DNA of 64,000 bases, taken from positions 24,981 to 88,980 of the forward strand of contig NZ_HF952018.1 of the NCBI RefSeq assembly GCF_000430995.1. Reading direction: 5' to 3'. Below are positions 34,014 through 43,349 of this stretch, piece by piece. This stretch comes from Thermobrachium celere DSM 8682. GTDB lineage: Bacteria > Bacillota > Clostridia > Clostridiales > Caloramatoraceae. Made by a program: the position numbers and the translations under genes. The notes below the pieces were generated by a model. The model made no database searches. It had not been told where the DNA came from and saw only the letters and a list, made by a program, of their open reading frames with translations. Positions within the stretch are counted from its first letter, which is position 1. The number at the start of each line of letters is the position of its first letter.

Positions 34014-35576
34014 ATGTCATTAGAATTAATTAGAGATATGCTTAGCTACGAAAGAATAATTTCAGAAGGTTCAAGTCAAACAATGGTAAGTGGTGATATT
34101 GTAATTGACGAGATGAACCCAGAGATAGATAAGATACTAAGCGTTGATGGAGAAGTTACTTCAGTTGAAACTACTGTACTTGAGGATAAAGTTTTAGTAG
34201 ATGGAAGAATGTCCTTTAAGATACTTTATGCATCAAGGGGTGAGAGAGCAGAAGTAAAGATTCAAAAGGCAGATACTAATTTTAAACATTATGTACAGGC
34301 ACCAATGGCAGCTCCTAATATGGTTTGCAAAGTTGTTCCTTCAATTGAAACTCTTGAATATGAAATTGTATCGGATAAGAAATTAAAGGTTAATGCAGTT
34401 GTAGTTTTAAAGGCTGTTGTTTTTGAAAAATGTCAAGTAGAAACAATAGTAGATATTAAGGGGCAGGATCTTCAATCTCTTAAGGATACAATGAAGGTTT
34501 GCGAATTTGTATCTGATGATACATCAAAGGTTATAGTAAAGGGAAACCTAGAACTTCCTCAAGAAAAGGGAGAATTTGCAAACATACTTAAACTTTCAGC
34601 ACATGTTCATAAGAAGGATATTTTAATTCAAGATGGCAAGCTTGTTGTAAATGCATGTGTTCTTTCAAGAGTTTTATTTGAAACTACAAATAATGTATTA
34701 ATGTCTCAAGATGTTGATATTGCCTTTACTAATGAAGTGATGATAGAAAAATTAAAACCAAATATGAAGTGTGATGTATCCTTTAGAATAACAGATGTAG
34801 ATTATAAAGTATTAGAAAATGAAGCAGGAGCAAAGCAGAATTTAGAAATTCAAATATCATTAGATGTAAATGTTAAGACATATAATGAAAGAACTATTGA
34901 AAGAACTGTTGATGCCTTTACATCAACTTCAAGATTTGAATTTATTAGAGATAATATAAACTCAATAGGATATTATGGTGAAGGCGTTGACAGTCAAACA
35001 ATAAAAGAGAGAATTACAATAGATGATGAGCTTGATGGTATAAGAGATATTGTATATGTAGATGCAAAACCAATATTAACAGAGGTAAAGATTGTAGAGG
35101 ACAAGGTAGTTTGTGATGGTGTTCTTGATGTTTGTGCAGTTTATAGAGCAGAAAAGGAAGAAGAGGAGCTTGTAAGCTACAGAGAAGAGATACCATTTAA
35201 AGCAGCTGTTTCAATAGATGGTGCAAAGATAGATATGATTGAGGATGCTGTTGTTAATTTAGAATATCTATCCTTTGACAAGGCATCCCAAAGAGAAATA
35301 GATATTAAGGCAATAGTTGAGGTAGTTGCAAAGCTATATAGTAAGATGGGATTTGATATTGTTAAGAATATAGAAGAGATAGATATAGAAGATAGTCTAA
35401 AGAACATGCCAAGCTTAGTTTTATATGTAGTTCAGCCAAAGGATACATTGTGGAAGATTGCTAAGAAATATTGTACTTCAGTTGATGATATAGTAAAGCT
35501 TAATGATATAGAAAATCCTGATTTGATTATGCCAGGAATGAAGCTATTAATTCCAAAGAAGGGATTTATGAAATAG
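34014..35576 (+). CDS. sipL: SipL-type spore coat morphogenetic protein (SPOCS repeats plus LysM)
   Basis: Binds the coat base-layer ATPase SpoIVA at the forespore surface and is needed for coat attachment in C. difficile. 520 residues, almost the length of the C. difficile protein. Seen: repeated SPOCS/DUF3794 units (about 30-150, 165-300 and 325-440), with recurring strands such as VEDKVVCDGVLDVCAVYRA, and a C-terminal LysM domain (about 470-517: VVQPKDTLWKIAKKY and IMPGMKLLIP). Soluble, no signal peptide, as expected. GGGAGGG precedes ATG 34014. Single gene with its own terminator. Confidence 0.9.
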   Translation: MSLELIRDMLSYERIISEGSSQTMVSGDIVIDEMNPEIDKILSVDGEVTSVETTVLEDKVLVDGRMSFKILYASRGERAEVKIQKADTNFKHYVQAPMAAPNMVCKVVPSIETLEYEIVSDKKLKVNAVVVLKAVVFEKCQVETIVDIKGQDLQSLKDTMKVCEFVSDDTSKVIVKGNLELPQEKGEFANILKLSAHVHKKDILIQDGKLVVNACVLSRVLFETTNNVLMSQDVDIAFTNEVMIEKLKPNMKCDVSFRITDVDYKVLENEAGAKQNLEIQISLDVNVKTYNERTIERTVDAFTSTSRFEFIRDNINSIGYYGEGVDSQTIKERITIDDELDGIRDIVYVDAKPILTEVKIVEDKVVCDGVLDVCAVYRAEKEEEELVSYREEIPFKAAVSIDGAKIDMIEDAVVNLEYLSFDKASQREIDIKAIVEVVAKLYSKMGFDIVKNIEEIDIEDSLKNMPSLVLYVVQPKDTLWKIAKKYCTSVDDIVKLNDIENPDLIMPGMKLLIPKKGFMK

Positions 35577-35584
35577 TGTTTTAT

Positions 35585-35620
35585 AGCCTTGTCACCTTAA
35601 ACTAGATGACAAGGCTTTTA
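35585..35620 (+). terminator. sipL terminator
   Basis: AGCCTTGTCA (35585-35594) and TGACAAGGCT (35607-35616), followed by TTTATTAT. Confidence 0.88.
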
Positions 35621-35681
35621 TTATATATTTGCAGGAATTTTTAACCTTATGTATAATTGTATATACGAAGGGAGGATTTTT

Positions 35682-36530
35682 ATGATTATAGAATGTCCTG
35701 CAAAGATTAACCTTTCACTTGATGTGGTTGGTAAAAGAGAAGATGGGTATCATCTGCTTCAGATGATAATGCAGACTATAGCTTTATATGATAGGGTAAA
35801 AATAACTAAAAATAATGAGATGGTTATAACGTGTAATAAAATAGATGTACCATGTGATAGAAGTAATATAGCCTATAGAGCAGTAGAGGTAATGAAGGAA
35901 AAATTTAATATAGAGGATAACTTCAAAATAGAAATAGAAAAAAACATTCCTGTTGCAGCAGGACTAGCAGGTGGAAGCACAAATGCTGCAGCAGTAATTA
36001 AAGGATTAAATGATATGTATTCTTTAAATCTTTCAATTGATCAAATGAAGGAAATAGGTTTAAAACTGGGTGCAGATGTTCCCTTCTTTTTTGAAGGGGG
36101 AACATGTCTTGCAGAGGGAATAGGTGAAAAGCTAACAAAGTTAAATGATGTATCATGTCACCTTGTGGTTGCAAAGCCTCCAATAAATGTTTCAACAAAA
36201 TATGTATATCAAAATCTAAAATTAGATGAAATAGCAGTTCATCCAGATACCAAAAGAATAATACAGTATATTAACTCAAACGATATAAGGTCGCTGGCTG
36301 AATCAATGGTAAATGTTTTAGAAACAGTAACTGTAAGAGAATATCCAGTTATTTTTGAGATTAAAAATATAATGATGGAATTTGGAGCATTAGGAAGCCT
36401 TATGAGTGGAAGTGGACCATCGGTATTTGGTATTTTTGAGGATAAGGCTGATGCTCTAAAATGCCACAATAGATTGAGAGATTATATAAAGGAAGTTTTT
36501 GTTGTAAGTACTATAAATAGAGGGGTGTAA
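35682..36530 (+). CDS. ispE: 4-diphosphocytidyl-2-C-methyl-D-erythritol kinase
   Basis: ATP-dependent kinase of the non-mevalonate (MEP) isoprenoid pathway, supplying among others undecaprenyl for UppP. GHMP-kinase fold, 282 residues: N-terminal CPAKINLSLDVVGKREDGYH, ATP loop PVAAGLAGGSTNAAA, and C-terminal GSLMSGSGPSVFGIF. Start ATG 35682 has GGGAGG upstream; an in-frame ATG at 35649 is unsupported. TATAAT at 35652-35657 probably serves as -10. In B. subtilis ispE also lies downstream of yabG and veg. The nucleotidyltransferase gene follows after 3 bases. Confidence 0.95.
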   Translation: MIIECPAKINLSLDVVGKREDGYHLLQMIMQTIALYDRVKITKNNEMVITCNKIDVPCDRSNIAYRAVEVMKEKFNIEDNFKIEIEKNIPVAAGLAGGSTNAAAVIKGLNDMYSLNLSIDQMKEIGLKLGADVPFFFEGGTCLAEGIGEKLTKLNDVSCHLVVAKPPINVSTKYVYQNLKLDEIAVHPDTKRIIQYINSNDIRSLAESMVNVLETVTVREYPVIFEIKNIMMEFGALGSLMSGSGPSVFGIFEDKADALKCHNRLRDYIKEVFVVSTINRGV

Positions 36531-36533
36531 AAT

Positions 36534-37268
36534 ATGGTAAATGCTTTAATTCTTGCTGGTGATAGGGGAGAGGATGGGGTTTCTAAGGCTCTCTTGAGGA
36601 TAGGTCAAAAATATATGATAGAATATATAATAGATGCACTTAATGGGTGTGCTAATGTTAAGGATATATATATAGTTTGTGATGAAAATGTTGAAAACAA
36701 GATATCAAGTAAGGTTAAAGGGTGTATAAGGCCAAGAGAGGGTATAATAGAAAATATACAATCCGCATCTGAATATATAAAGGATAAAAATACTCCACTT
36801 ATTATTTGTACTGCAGATATTCCACTTGTAAGTTCAGAGGCAGTGGATGATTTTATAATTGAATGTGAAAGCAAAAACATAGATGTGGGTTATCCTATAA
36901 TTGATAAAAGGTTAAACGATGTAAAATACCCAGATGTAAAAAGAACCTATGTAAAGATGAAGGAAGGAACATACACAGGCGGAAATATTATATATATAAA
37001 GATGGAAGTAATAGATAAGTTTACAGATAAGGCTAAACAGTTAGTTCAATATAGAAAAAAACCTCTTAAAATGAGCAGAATTTTAGGACTTACATTTTTA
37101 TTAAGATTAGCTTTAGGGAAATTAACAATTCCTGCTGTTGAAAGTAAAATTGGTAGGATGTTTGATGTAAATGGCAAAGCAATACTCACAAAATACCCAG
37201 AAATAGGAAATGACGTCGATAAACAAGAGGATATAGATTTTGTAAAGAAGTATTTAAATATTGTATAG
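36534..37268 (+). CDS. MobA-like nucleotidyltransferase (NTP_transf family)
   Basis: 244 residues, GT-A/NTP-transferase fold. N-terminal NALILAGDRGEDGVSKALL is a changed form of the LAGGxGxRxGxxK loop; the metal aspartate sits in IICTADIPLVSSEAV; TYTGGNIIYIKMEVI is a late conserved motif. The substrate is unknown. It is directly coupled to ispE (3-base gap), so it may be linked to cell-surface or cofactor nucleotides. IspD is not a good match, because its signature residues are not all present. Confidence 0.75.
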   Translation: MVNALILAGDRGEDGVSKALLRIGQKYMIEYIIDALNGCANVKDIYIVCDENVENKISSKVKGCIRPREGIIENIQSASEYIKDKNTPLIICTADIPLVSSEAVDDFIIECESKNIDVGYPIIDKRLNDVKYPDVKRTYVKMKEGTYTGGNIIYIKMEVIDKFTDKAKQLVQYRKKPLKMSRILGLTFLLRLALGKLTIPAVESKIGRMFDVNGKAILTKYPEIGNDVDKQEDIDFVKKYLNIV

Positions 37269-37270
37269 TT

Positions 37271-37307
37271 AGATCCACTTTGGTTTTACCAAAGTGGATC
37301 TTTTTTT
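37271..37307 (+). terminator. Terminator of the ispE operon
   Basis: AGATCCACTTTGG (37271-37283) and CCAAAGTGGATCT (37289-37301) with a 5-base loop and TTTTTT. Confidence 0.95.
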
Positions 37308-37355
37308 GAATAAATATCTTTTAGTGTAGTAAAACTAATTTAAAGAGGTGGTGCT

Positions 37356-37562
37356 ATGTTTATATTGAAGTTTTTTAAGAACTATTTTGACTTTAATGTA
37401 ATGCTATTATTTTTAATAACAGTATTATTTTTATACATCGATTCAAAGGAATACAAACAAAATGGAAAACAAAAGGAGTATAAGTTCTGCAGGTTCTTTA
37501 TGTATCTATATACGATAATTGCAATAATAGGGTACATACTTTATTTAAAACTAGAAATATAG
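37356..37562 (+). CDS. Small membrane protein upstream of the ger operon
   Basis: 68 residues with two membrane segments (about 13-28 and 46-64) and a basic middle (SKEYKQNGKQKEYKFCRFF). AAAGAGGTGG before ATG. Small proteins of this type (I recall the name CLC_0170 family) lie beside GerA-type operons in clostridia. It is 11 bases from the gerA-like gene and probably its first operon member. Role unknown; a small receptor subunit like GerD/2TM partners is possible. Confidence 0.65.
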   Translation: MFILKFFKNYFDFNVMLLFLITVLFLYIDSKEYKQNGKQKEYKFCRFFMYLYTIIAIIGYILYLKLEI

Positions 37563-37572
37563 GGGTGATTAA

Positions 37573-39120
37573 ATGAAGAGGGAGATTTTATATGAATATA
37601 TACCAAATAAAAAAACTCCTATAAGCAATATGATAGATGATAATATTGTTTCGGTGAAAAATTTACTTAAGGACTGTGATGATGTAGTATATAGGCAGTT
37701 TAAAATAGGTGGGGATAAAGGAAGAGATGTTTTTCTTTTTTATGTTGATGGAATGGCTGAAAAGGATCTATTAAATAATTTTGTTTTAAAACCCCTTATG
37801 CTTATGGCAAGGATGGTGGATCCTACCTTTGAGGAAATAAAGGACGAAATATATGAGGCTTCAAAGGTTGCAGCTATGTCTGTTACAGATTTTAAAGAGA
37901 GCGATAATATAGAGGATTCAGTATTAGCTGTTTTATCTGGAGATACTGCAATTTTTGTAGATGGAGAAAATAAAGCTCTAGTTATAGCTACAAAGTTTTT
38001 CCCAGTAAGAGGAGTACAGGAGCCAACGGCTGAAACAGTAATTAGAGGTTCTAGAGATGGATTTACAGAAACAATAAGAATGAATACAGCACTAGTTAGA
38101 AGAAGGATAAGGGATCCAAGATTTAAGATAAAGCAGAAACAGATAGGAGTTCGCTCCAAAACTGACATAGCAATAATGTACATAGATGATATAGTTGATA
38201 AGCAGATAGTTGATGAGGTAATTAAAAAGTTAGATTCAATAAACATAGATGCTATTTTAGATAGTGGATATATACAGCAGTACCTAGAGGATAGGCCCTT
38301 AAGTTTATTTCCACAGGTTCAAACAACAGAGAGACCTGATGTTGTTGCGGCGGCTGTATATGAGGGAAGAGTTGGAATACTAGTTGATAATTCACCTTTT
38401 GCATTAATTGTTCCTGTTACATTGACAGCTTTTTTCCAATCTCCAGAGGATTACTATTCAAGAAGTATTGTTGTTAGCTTTGTAAGGGTACTAAGGGTTT
38501 TATGTGGAGCTATTGCAATACTTGCACCATCTTTATATATAGCAATAACCTCCTTCAGTCCTGGTATTATCCCCACAAAGCTTGCACTCTCAATTGCAGC
38601 AACAAGAGAAGGTGTACCTTTCCCTGCCTTTATTGAAGCAATAATTATGGAGCTTACACTTGAGCTTTTAAGAGAGGCAGGAGTAAGACTACCAAGACCT
38701 ATAGGTTCCACCATAGGTATAGTTGGAGGTCTTGTAATAGGTCAGGCAGCGGTGTCTGCAGGTATTGTAAGTCCTATTATGGTAATTGTTGTTGCAATTA
38801 CTGCAATTGCTTCATTTTCAATTCCAAACTATGAAGTGTCTGCAGCTTTTAGATTGGTAAGGTTTATTTTAATGGTTTTAGCTTCTATATATGGATTATA
38901 TGGAATAGTTTTAGGTTCAATTATGGTACTAATACATCTATGCAATTTAAAGAGTTTTGGAGTACCATTTTTAGCTCCTATTGCACCATTTGAATTTAGT
39001 GACATAAAGGACTCTCTAATTGTAAGAATGCCTTGGAAGTATATGATTAAAAGGCCTAAACATATAAAACCTAAGGATGAGATAAGGCAGGTAGGTGATG
39101 AAAATGCAGAAGGGCAATGA
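37573..39120 (+). CDS. gerKA: Spore germination receptor subunit A (GerA/GerKA family)
   Basis: Inner spore membrane subunit of a nutrient germinant receptor. 515 residues. Soluble N-terminal region (about 1-240) with family motifs ADTAIFVDG-like SGDTAIFVDGENKALVI, RGSRDGFTETIRMNTALVRRR, YLEDRPLSLFPQVQTTERPD; then about five membrane segments (from about 285) including PSLYIAITSFSPGIIPTKL and GVPFPAFIEAIIMELTLELL. All typical of GerA proteins. It overlaps gerKB by 17 bases. The symbol follows the clostridial gerK naming; which germinant it senses cannot be read from sequence. Confidence 0.93.
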   Translation: MKREILYEYIPNKKTPISNMIDDNIVSVKNLLKDCDDVVYRQFKIGGDKGRDVFLFYVDGMAEKDLLNNFVLKPLMLMARMVDPTFEEIKDEIYEASKVAAMSVTDFKESDNIEDSVLAVLSGDTAIFVDGENKALVIATKFFPVRGVQEPTAETVIRGSRDGFTETIRMNTALVRRRIRDPRFKIKQKQIGVRSKTDIAIMYIDDIVDKQIVDEVIKKLDSINIDAILDSGYIQQYLEDRPLSLFPQVQTTERPDVVAAAVYEGRVGILVDNSPFALIVPVTLTAFFQSPEDYYSRSIVVSFVRVLRVLCGAIAILAPSLYIAITSFSPGIIPTKLALSIAATREGVPFPAFIEAIIMELTLELLREAGVRLPRPIGSTIGIVGGLVIGQAAVSAGIVSPIMVIVVAITAIASFSIPNYEVSAAFRLVRFILMVLASIYGLYGIVLGSIMVLIHLCNLKSFGVPFLAPIAPFEFSDIKDSLIVRMPWKYMIKRPKHIKPKDEIRQVGDENAEGQ

Positions 39121-40201
39121 TAAGATTTCAACTTATCAAGTAGGAGTTTTAATATATTTAACAATTTTAGGAGTAGGAATACTAACCCTTCCAGCTTCCA
39201 TGGCAAAAGAGGTTGAAAATGATGGTTGGATACTTTCAATAATTGCAGGTTTAATATGTATTGGTATTGTGTACATAATGTGCAAGGTTGGTGAAAAGTT
39301 TCCTCAAAATGGTTTTGTAGGTACATTAAAGCTTTTATTTGGAAATATATTAGGCACAATTCTTGCAATACCAACATTTTTATACTTCCTCCTATTTGCA
39401 GCACTTGAGGTTAGAATATTTGGAGAAACAGCAAAGATATTTCTTTTAAATAGAACTCCACTCGAACAGATAATGCTTCCGCTTATAGTATTATCTGTTA
39501 TATTGGCAAGGCTTGGGATTGAACCCATTGTTAGATTTTTTGAGACAGTAACTCCTGTTATTGTATTTGTTCTTTTTATATTATTTTTAATAGGATTGAA
39601 TGGTGCTGATTTTTCCAATTTAAAACCTTTTTTGTCCCACGATATATTAAGCTTTGCAAAGGGAATCAAATCTGCTCTATTTGCATATGCAGGATTTGAA
39701 GCACTGCTTATAATATTTCCATTTATAAAGGAACCTAACAAAGCCTTTAAGGCTTCCTTAGGAGCTATGGTATTTTTAATCATTGCCTATGTTATTACAA
39801 TAATTGAATGTTATTCAGTATTTGGAGCACAGCTTACAACAAAGCTTATGTATCCTACCATGAGTATGATAAAGGCATCAGATATACCGGGGGCTTTTAT
39901 TGAAAGGGTTGAAGGTATATTAGAGGCCCTTTGGGTTTTATTTGTATATACAACAATTGTTTCTCTTTTATATTCATTAAGTGTAGTTGCTAAAGATGTA
40001 ATTGGGCATTCTGAGGCAAAACACATTTTAGTTATATTTTTACCATTTATATATTTAGCTTCACTAATTGGTGAAAGCATAATAGATATGATGAAGTATG
40101 GAGACTTACTTACAACAACTATAGGCTTATATACAATATTTATACTTCCTATACTAATGTATATATTATCAAGGTTTAAAAAGGCAGGTGGCAGCAGATG
40201 A
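39104..40201 (+). CDS. gerKB: Spore germination receptor subunit B (GerAB permease family)
   Basis: 365 residues, about ten membrane segments, APC-type permease fold that holds the germinant-binding pocket. Seen: TYQVGVLIYLTILGVGILTL at the N-terminus, PFIKEPNKAFKASLGAM, and the C-terminal IFILPILMYILSRFKK. In-frame starts at 39095, 39098 and 39104 are all possible; 39104 gives the best distance from AGGTAGGTG. It overlaps gerKA and gerKC (ATGA overlap of 4 bases). Confidence 0.92.
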   Translation: MQKGNDKISTYQVGVLIYLTILGVGILTLPASMAKEVENDGWILSIIAGLICIGIVYIMCKVGEKFPQNGFVGTLKLLFGNILGTILAIPTFLYFLLFAALEVRIFGETAKIFLLNRTPLEQIMLPLIVLSVILARLGIEPIVRFFETVTPVIVFVLFILFLIGLNGADFSNLKPFLSHDILSFAKGIKSALFAYAGFEALLIIFPFIKEPNKAFKASLGAMVFLIIAYVITIIECYSVFGAQLTTKLMYPTMSMIKASDIPGAFIERVEGILEALWVLFVYTTIVSLLYSLSVVAKDVIGHSEAKHILVIFLPFIYLASLIGESIIDMMKYGDLLTTTIGLYTIFILPILMYILSRFKKAGGSR

Positions 40202-41352
40202 AGAGGATGCCATTGGTTTTAGTGTTGATATTTAGTTTTATTTTTCAAGGATGTTGGGATAAGGTTGAAATAGATGAGAGGGCATTTGTTGGAGGAATAT
40301 TTATAGATGCATTAGAAGCAGAAAAATCTAAGGGTGGAGGAACAATTGAACCATTTTATGAAGAAAAAATGGATAGCACTCTAAAGGTTATATTCACACT
40401 TGCAAATCCAGGTGAGGTTTTAAAGGGTGGTGAAAAGGGGTTTGTAACCGTTGAAGCAGAGGCAGAATCCATTCCTGATGCAATAAGAAAAATAGGTATT
40501 AGGCTTAATAGAACTCCCTTTTTTGCCCATATGAAGGTTGTTGTATTAACTGAAAAGGTGTTAAAAGATGAGAATTTATTTAAAGAAATATTAGACTTTT
40601 TAGAGAGGGACCCAGATATAAATGCTCAAGTTAATATAATGATGTTGAAAGGAGATATTGAAAAACTTACAAATATAAAACCTAAGCTTGATATTTATCT
40701 TGTTACATATATACAGGGAGTATTTAATAATGCAAGTAAATTATCATATGTGGTACCAATTAAATTGTTTAAATTCATATCACAGTTAAACTCAAGTAAT
40801 AAGGCTATACTTCCAATTATTACTGTAAATGAAGATGAAGTAGAAGTAAAGGGACTTGCGCTTGTAAAGGATAATAAATTATACAAAGAGGTTGATGAAA
40901 AATATTTAAGAGCATTTCAATTTATAAATGGCAATTTTAAAGGTGGTAGGAAGTTTATAAATTTTAAAGGAGTAGATTTATCTTATTTTATTCAAGACAG
41001 CTTTAGAAACATATATGTTAAGGAGGAAGAGGGAAAACTGAAATTTACAATAAAGGCAGAAATTGAGGGTTTATTGGAAAACAATGTATTTAGCAAAGAA
41101 GAATTAGATAAAAAACAAATAGACGAAATTGAAGCAATAATATCAAAATCCTTTGAACTAGAGTTAAAGGAGGCTATAAAGTATTTTCAGAATGTTGTTG
41201 AGTTAGATTATTTAGGTTTAGAAGATTATACTAGAAAAAATTATTATAGGATATTTAAAAAATATGAAGATAACTGGGACGAAGCCTTTAGGGAGGCAGA
41301 TTTTGAAGTTGAAGCAAAGGCCTTTATAAGAAGAATAGGTTCTAGTAGATAA
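40198..41352 (+). CDS. gerKC: Spore germination receptor subunit C (GerAC lipoprotein)
   Basis: 384 residues. Type II signal peptide with lipobox IFQGC, lipid-modified Cys19, followed by the family start CWDKVEIDERAFVGGIFID. Three-domain GerAC architecture with TLKVIFTLANPG, NRTPFFAHMKVVVLTE, the middle domain GLALVKDNKLYKEV and the C-terminal helical part. It needs Lgt (encoded at 6449) for anchoring. Third gene of the A-B-C operon. Confidence 0.93.
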   Translation: MKRMPLVLVLIFSFIFQGCWDKVEIDERAFVGGIFIDALEAEKSKGGGTIEPFYEEKMDSTLKVIFTLANPGEVLKGGEKGFVTVEAEAESIPDAIRKIGIRLNRTPFFAHMKVVVLTEKVLKDENLFKEILDFLERDPDINAQVNIMMLKGDIEKLTNIKPKLDIYLVTYIQGVFNNASKLSYVVPIKLFKFISQLNSSNKAILPIITVNEDEVEVKGLALVKDNKLYKEVDEKYLRAFQFINGNFKGGRKFINFKGVDLSYFIQDSFRNIYVKEEEGKLKFTIKAEIEGLLENNVFSKEELDKKQIDEIEAIISKSFELELKEAIKYFQNVVELDYLGLEDYTRKNYYRIFKKYEDNWDEAFREADFEVEAKAFIRRIGSSR

Positions 41353-41376
41353 TTTAAAAAAATCCCTTCTTTTGTT

Positions 41377-41404
41377 GTTTAAAAAATATAAAATTGGAAA
41401 TATT
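41377..41404 (+). promoter_or_regulatory. Candidate sigma-F promoter of spoIIR
   Basis: GTTTA at 41377-41381, 14 bases, then GGAAATATT at 41396-41404, which resembles the forespore sigma-F pattern with GG at the -10. spoIIR is a sigma-F gene in all studied spore formers. The match is moderate. Confidence 0.35.
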
Positions 41405-41436
41405 AATAGTAGGTTCTTAAAGAGGGGGTTTTTAGA

Positions 41437-42066
41437 ATGAAAAAATACTTAAGTATCTTAATCTTGTTGGCTTTGCTTGTATCCTTTATGTATGCAAATA
41501 AAAAAACAAATACTTTAACTTATAAAGATAAGTTAATTAGATTTCATGTAATAGCAAATAGCGATTCTAAAGGGGATCAAAATGTAAAACTTAAGGTTAG
41601 AGATGCTGTTTTAAAGGAGTTAGGTCCTAAATTACAGAGTGCAAAGAATAAAGATGAAGCTATTAAAATAATTACTGACAATATAGATAAAATCGAAGAA
41701 ATATCAAACAAAGTTTTGAAGGAAAATAAATACAAATATACTGCAAAGGCAAGTTTAGGAACATACACATTCCCTATAAAAAGCTATGGAGACATAACTT
41801 TATCTGAAGGAGAATATACAGCACTTAGGATTGTTCTTGGAGAAGGTGGAGGTAAAAACTGGTGGTGTGTAATGTTTCCTCCTCTATGCTTTATAGATAT
41901 AACAAGAGGACTTACTACAGAAGAAACAGAAAAGGAACTTTATAAAGTTTTAGATGGTGATGAAGTAGTTGAAGTGATGAATGTATCAGAAACTAAAGAG
42001 GATAAGCATGAAAATGTAGTATTTAGATTTAAAATAGTAGAAATAATACAACAATTATTAAAATAA
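41437..42066 (+). CDS. spoIIR: Stage II sporulation protein R
   Basis: Forespore-secreted signal that activates the SpoIIGA protease and so the processing of pro-sigma-E in the mother cell. 209 residues: signal peptide (about 1-21), family core IRFHVIANSDSKGDQNVKLKV, the middle AKASLGTYTFPIKSYGD and the conserved GEGGGKNWWCVMFPPLCFID. Length matches the family. Single gene with GAGGGGG site; convergent with the following glycosyltransferase gene. Confidence 0.95.
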   Translation: MKKYLSILILLALLVSFMYANKKTNTLTYKDKLIRFHVIANSDSKGDQNVKLKVRDAVLKELGPKLQSAKNKDEAIKIITDNIDKIEEISNKVLKENKYKYTAKASLGTYTFPIKSYGDITLSEGEYTALRIVLGEGGGKNWWCVMFPPLCFIDITRGLTTEETEKELYKVLDGDEVVEVMNVSETKEDKHENVVFRFKIVEIIQQLLK

Positions 42067-42104
42067 AGTCAGCCTAATTTATTTTAAGGCTGACTCTTTA
42101 TTTG
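42065..42104. terminator. Bidirectional terminator between spoIIR and the UgtP-like gene
   Basis: AGTCAGCCT and AGGCTGACT arms, with flanking AAATAAA/TTTATTT, between convergent genes. Confidence 0.8.
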
Positions 42105-43206
42105 CAAGATCTATTATAAGGTTACAAATGTCCCTTGTGGCATTTGGTTTTGCCTTTTCTCTACAGCATTCCTTCATATGCTTTAATCTAACTTTACTAT
42201 TCATAATCTGCATCAATATGCTAATGACACTATCTTCTGAATATATTCTTGCTGCAATACCGTTATTTAAAAGATAGTCTGCATTTTTTTCTTCTTGACC
42301 TGGTATAACAGAGTTTATAACAATTGGTAGTTCCTTTATCAAGGCTTCTGTAATTGTAAGTCCACCAGGTTTTGAGATTAAAAGATCAGATGCAGACATT
42401 AAAAGATTTATGTTATCTGTGTAGTCAAAAATTACGGTCTTTTTATAGCTTCTTGATGAAATCTCTAAAAGTTGATTTTTAAGTTTTACATTTTGTCCTG
42501 CACAGGCAATTATTTGTATATCTAGTTTTGAAAATGCTAGCTTTTCAAATATGTCTTTAATATTTCCAATACCAAGTCCTCCACCCATAAGAAGAATTGT
42601 GAATTTATCATCTAATTCTAATGTTGATTTAGCTTCCTTTTTATCTATGGTTATTAAAAATTCTTCAGAGACAGGTATTCCTAAAGGATATATAGTGTCC
42701 CTTGAAATGCCCTTTTCTATCAAATCTTGTATAAAGTCTTCATTTGGTATTACATAAGCATCTATATGGCTGTAAAACCAAAAGGAATGTGGAGCATAAT
42801 CAGTAAGTATTGCAATACAGGGCACTTCAACTTTATTTTTCTTTTTAAGTTTTGAAACCATTTCAATAGGGAAGGGATGAGTACAAACTATTACATCAGG
42901 ATTTAGTTCTTCAATTAGTCCTTTAATTTTTATTGATAGAAGTTCATTAACTAAACTAGATAGGTTTGATAGAGCATCTTCAGTTTCAGCAAACTTATAT
43001 AATTTACCATAAAGAGAAGGTGTTCTTTTTAAGCTTTTTAAATAACCACCTACAATTATTTTATCAATTATTGGGTTTATATACTTTAGAGTATCTACAG
43101 TTTCAAAATGTATGTTTTCATAGTGACTTAGAAAATATTTTTCTAAGGCTTCTGCTGCTTTAATGTGGCCACTACCTGCAGATACTGTAAGACATAAAAT
43201 CTTCAT
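42079..43206 (-). CDS. MGDG synthase/UgtP-like glycosyltransferase
   Basis: 375 residues, GT28-type GT-B fold. N-terminal CLTVSAGSGHIKAAEAL is the MGDG-synthase signature, with VCTHPFPIEMVSKLKKK and YVIPNEDF. The C-terminal half has GGGLGIGNIKDIF and the donor loop ISKPGGLTITEALIKELPIV, PGQEEKNADYLLNNG. It would transfer a sugar from a nucleotide sugar to diacylglycerol at the membrane surface, giving glycolipids or anchors for lipoteichoic acid. The start has GAGGTG upstream. Confidence 0.88.
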   Translation of the reverse strand: MKILCLTVSAGSGHIKAAEALEKYFLSHYENIHFETVDTLKYINPIIDKIIVGGYLKSLKRTPSLYGKLYKFAETEDALSNLSSLVNELLSIKIKGLIEELNPDVIVCTHPFPIEMVSKLKKKNKVEVPCIAILTDYAPHSFWFYSHIDAYVIPNEDFIQDLIEKGISRDTIYPLGIPVSEEFLITIDKKEAKSTLELDDKFTILLMGGGLGIGNIKDIFEKLAFSKLDIQIIACAGQNVKLKNQLLEISSRSYKKTVIFDYTDNINLLMSASDLLISKPGGLTITEALIKELPIVINSVIPGQEEKNADYLLNNGIAARIYSEDSVISILMQIMNSKVRLKHMKECCREKAKPNATRDICNLIIDLANKESALK

Positions 43207-43349
43207 AACAACACCTCACTTAGTCTTATTATAAACAAAAAATATTAAAAAATCCTTTTATTAACACAAAATTAACAACAAATTAAATGTATAAAGTAAC
43301 CTAAAATACAAAAAATATGTTTAGAAATTTTTATGTAAAGGGTGGTAAT

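Noticed and set aside
39304..39783. Long minus-strand reading frame inside gerKB, and similar ones in gerKA and the S-layer gene
   Set aside because: They lie opposite real genes with intact domains and carry no site or family motif.
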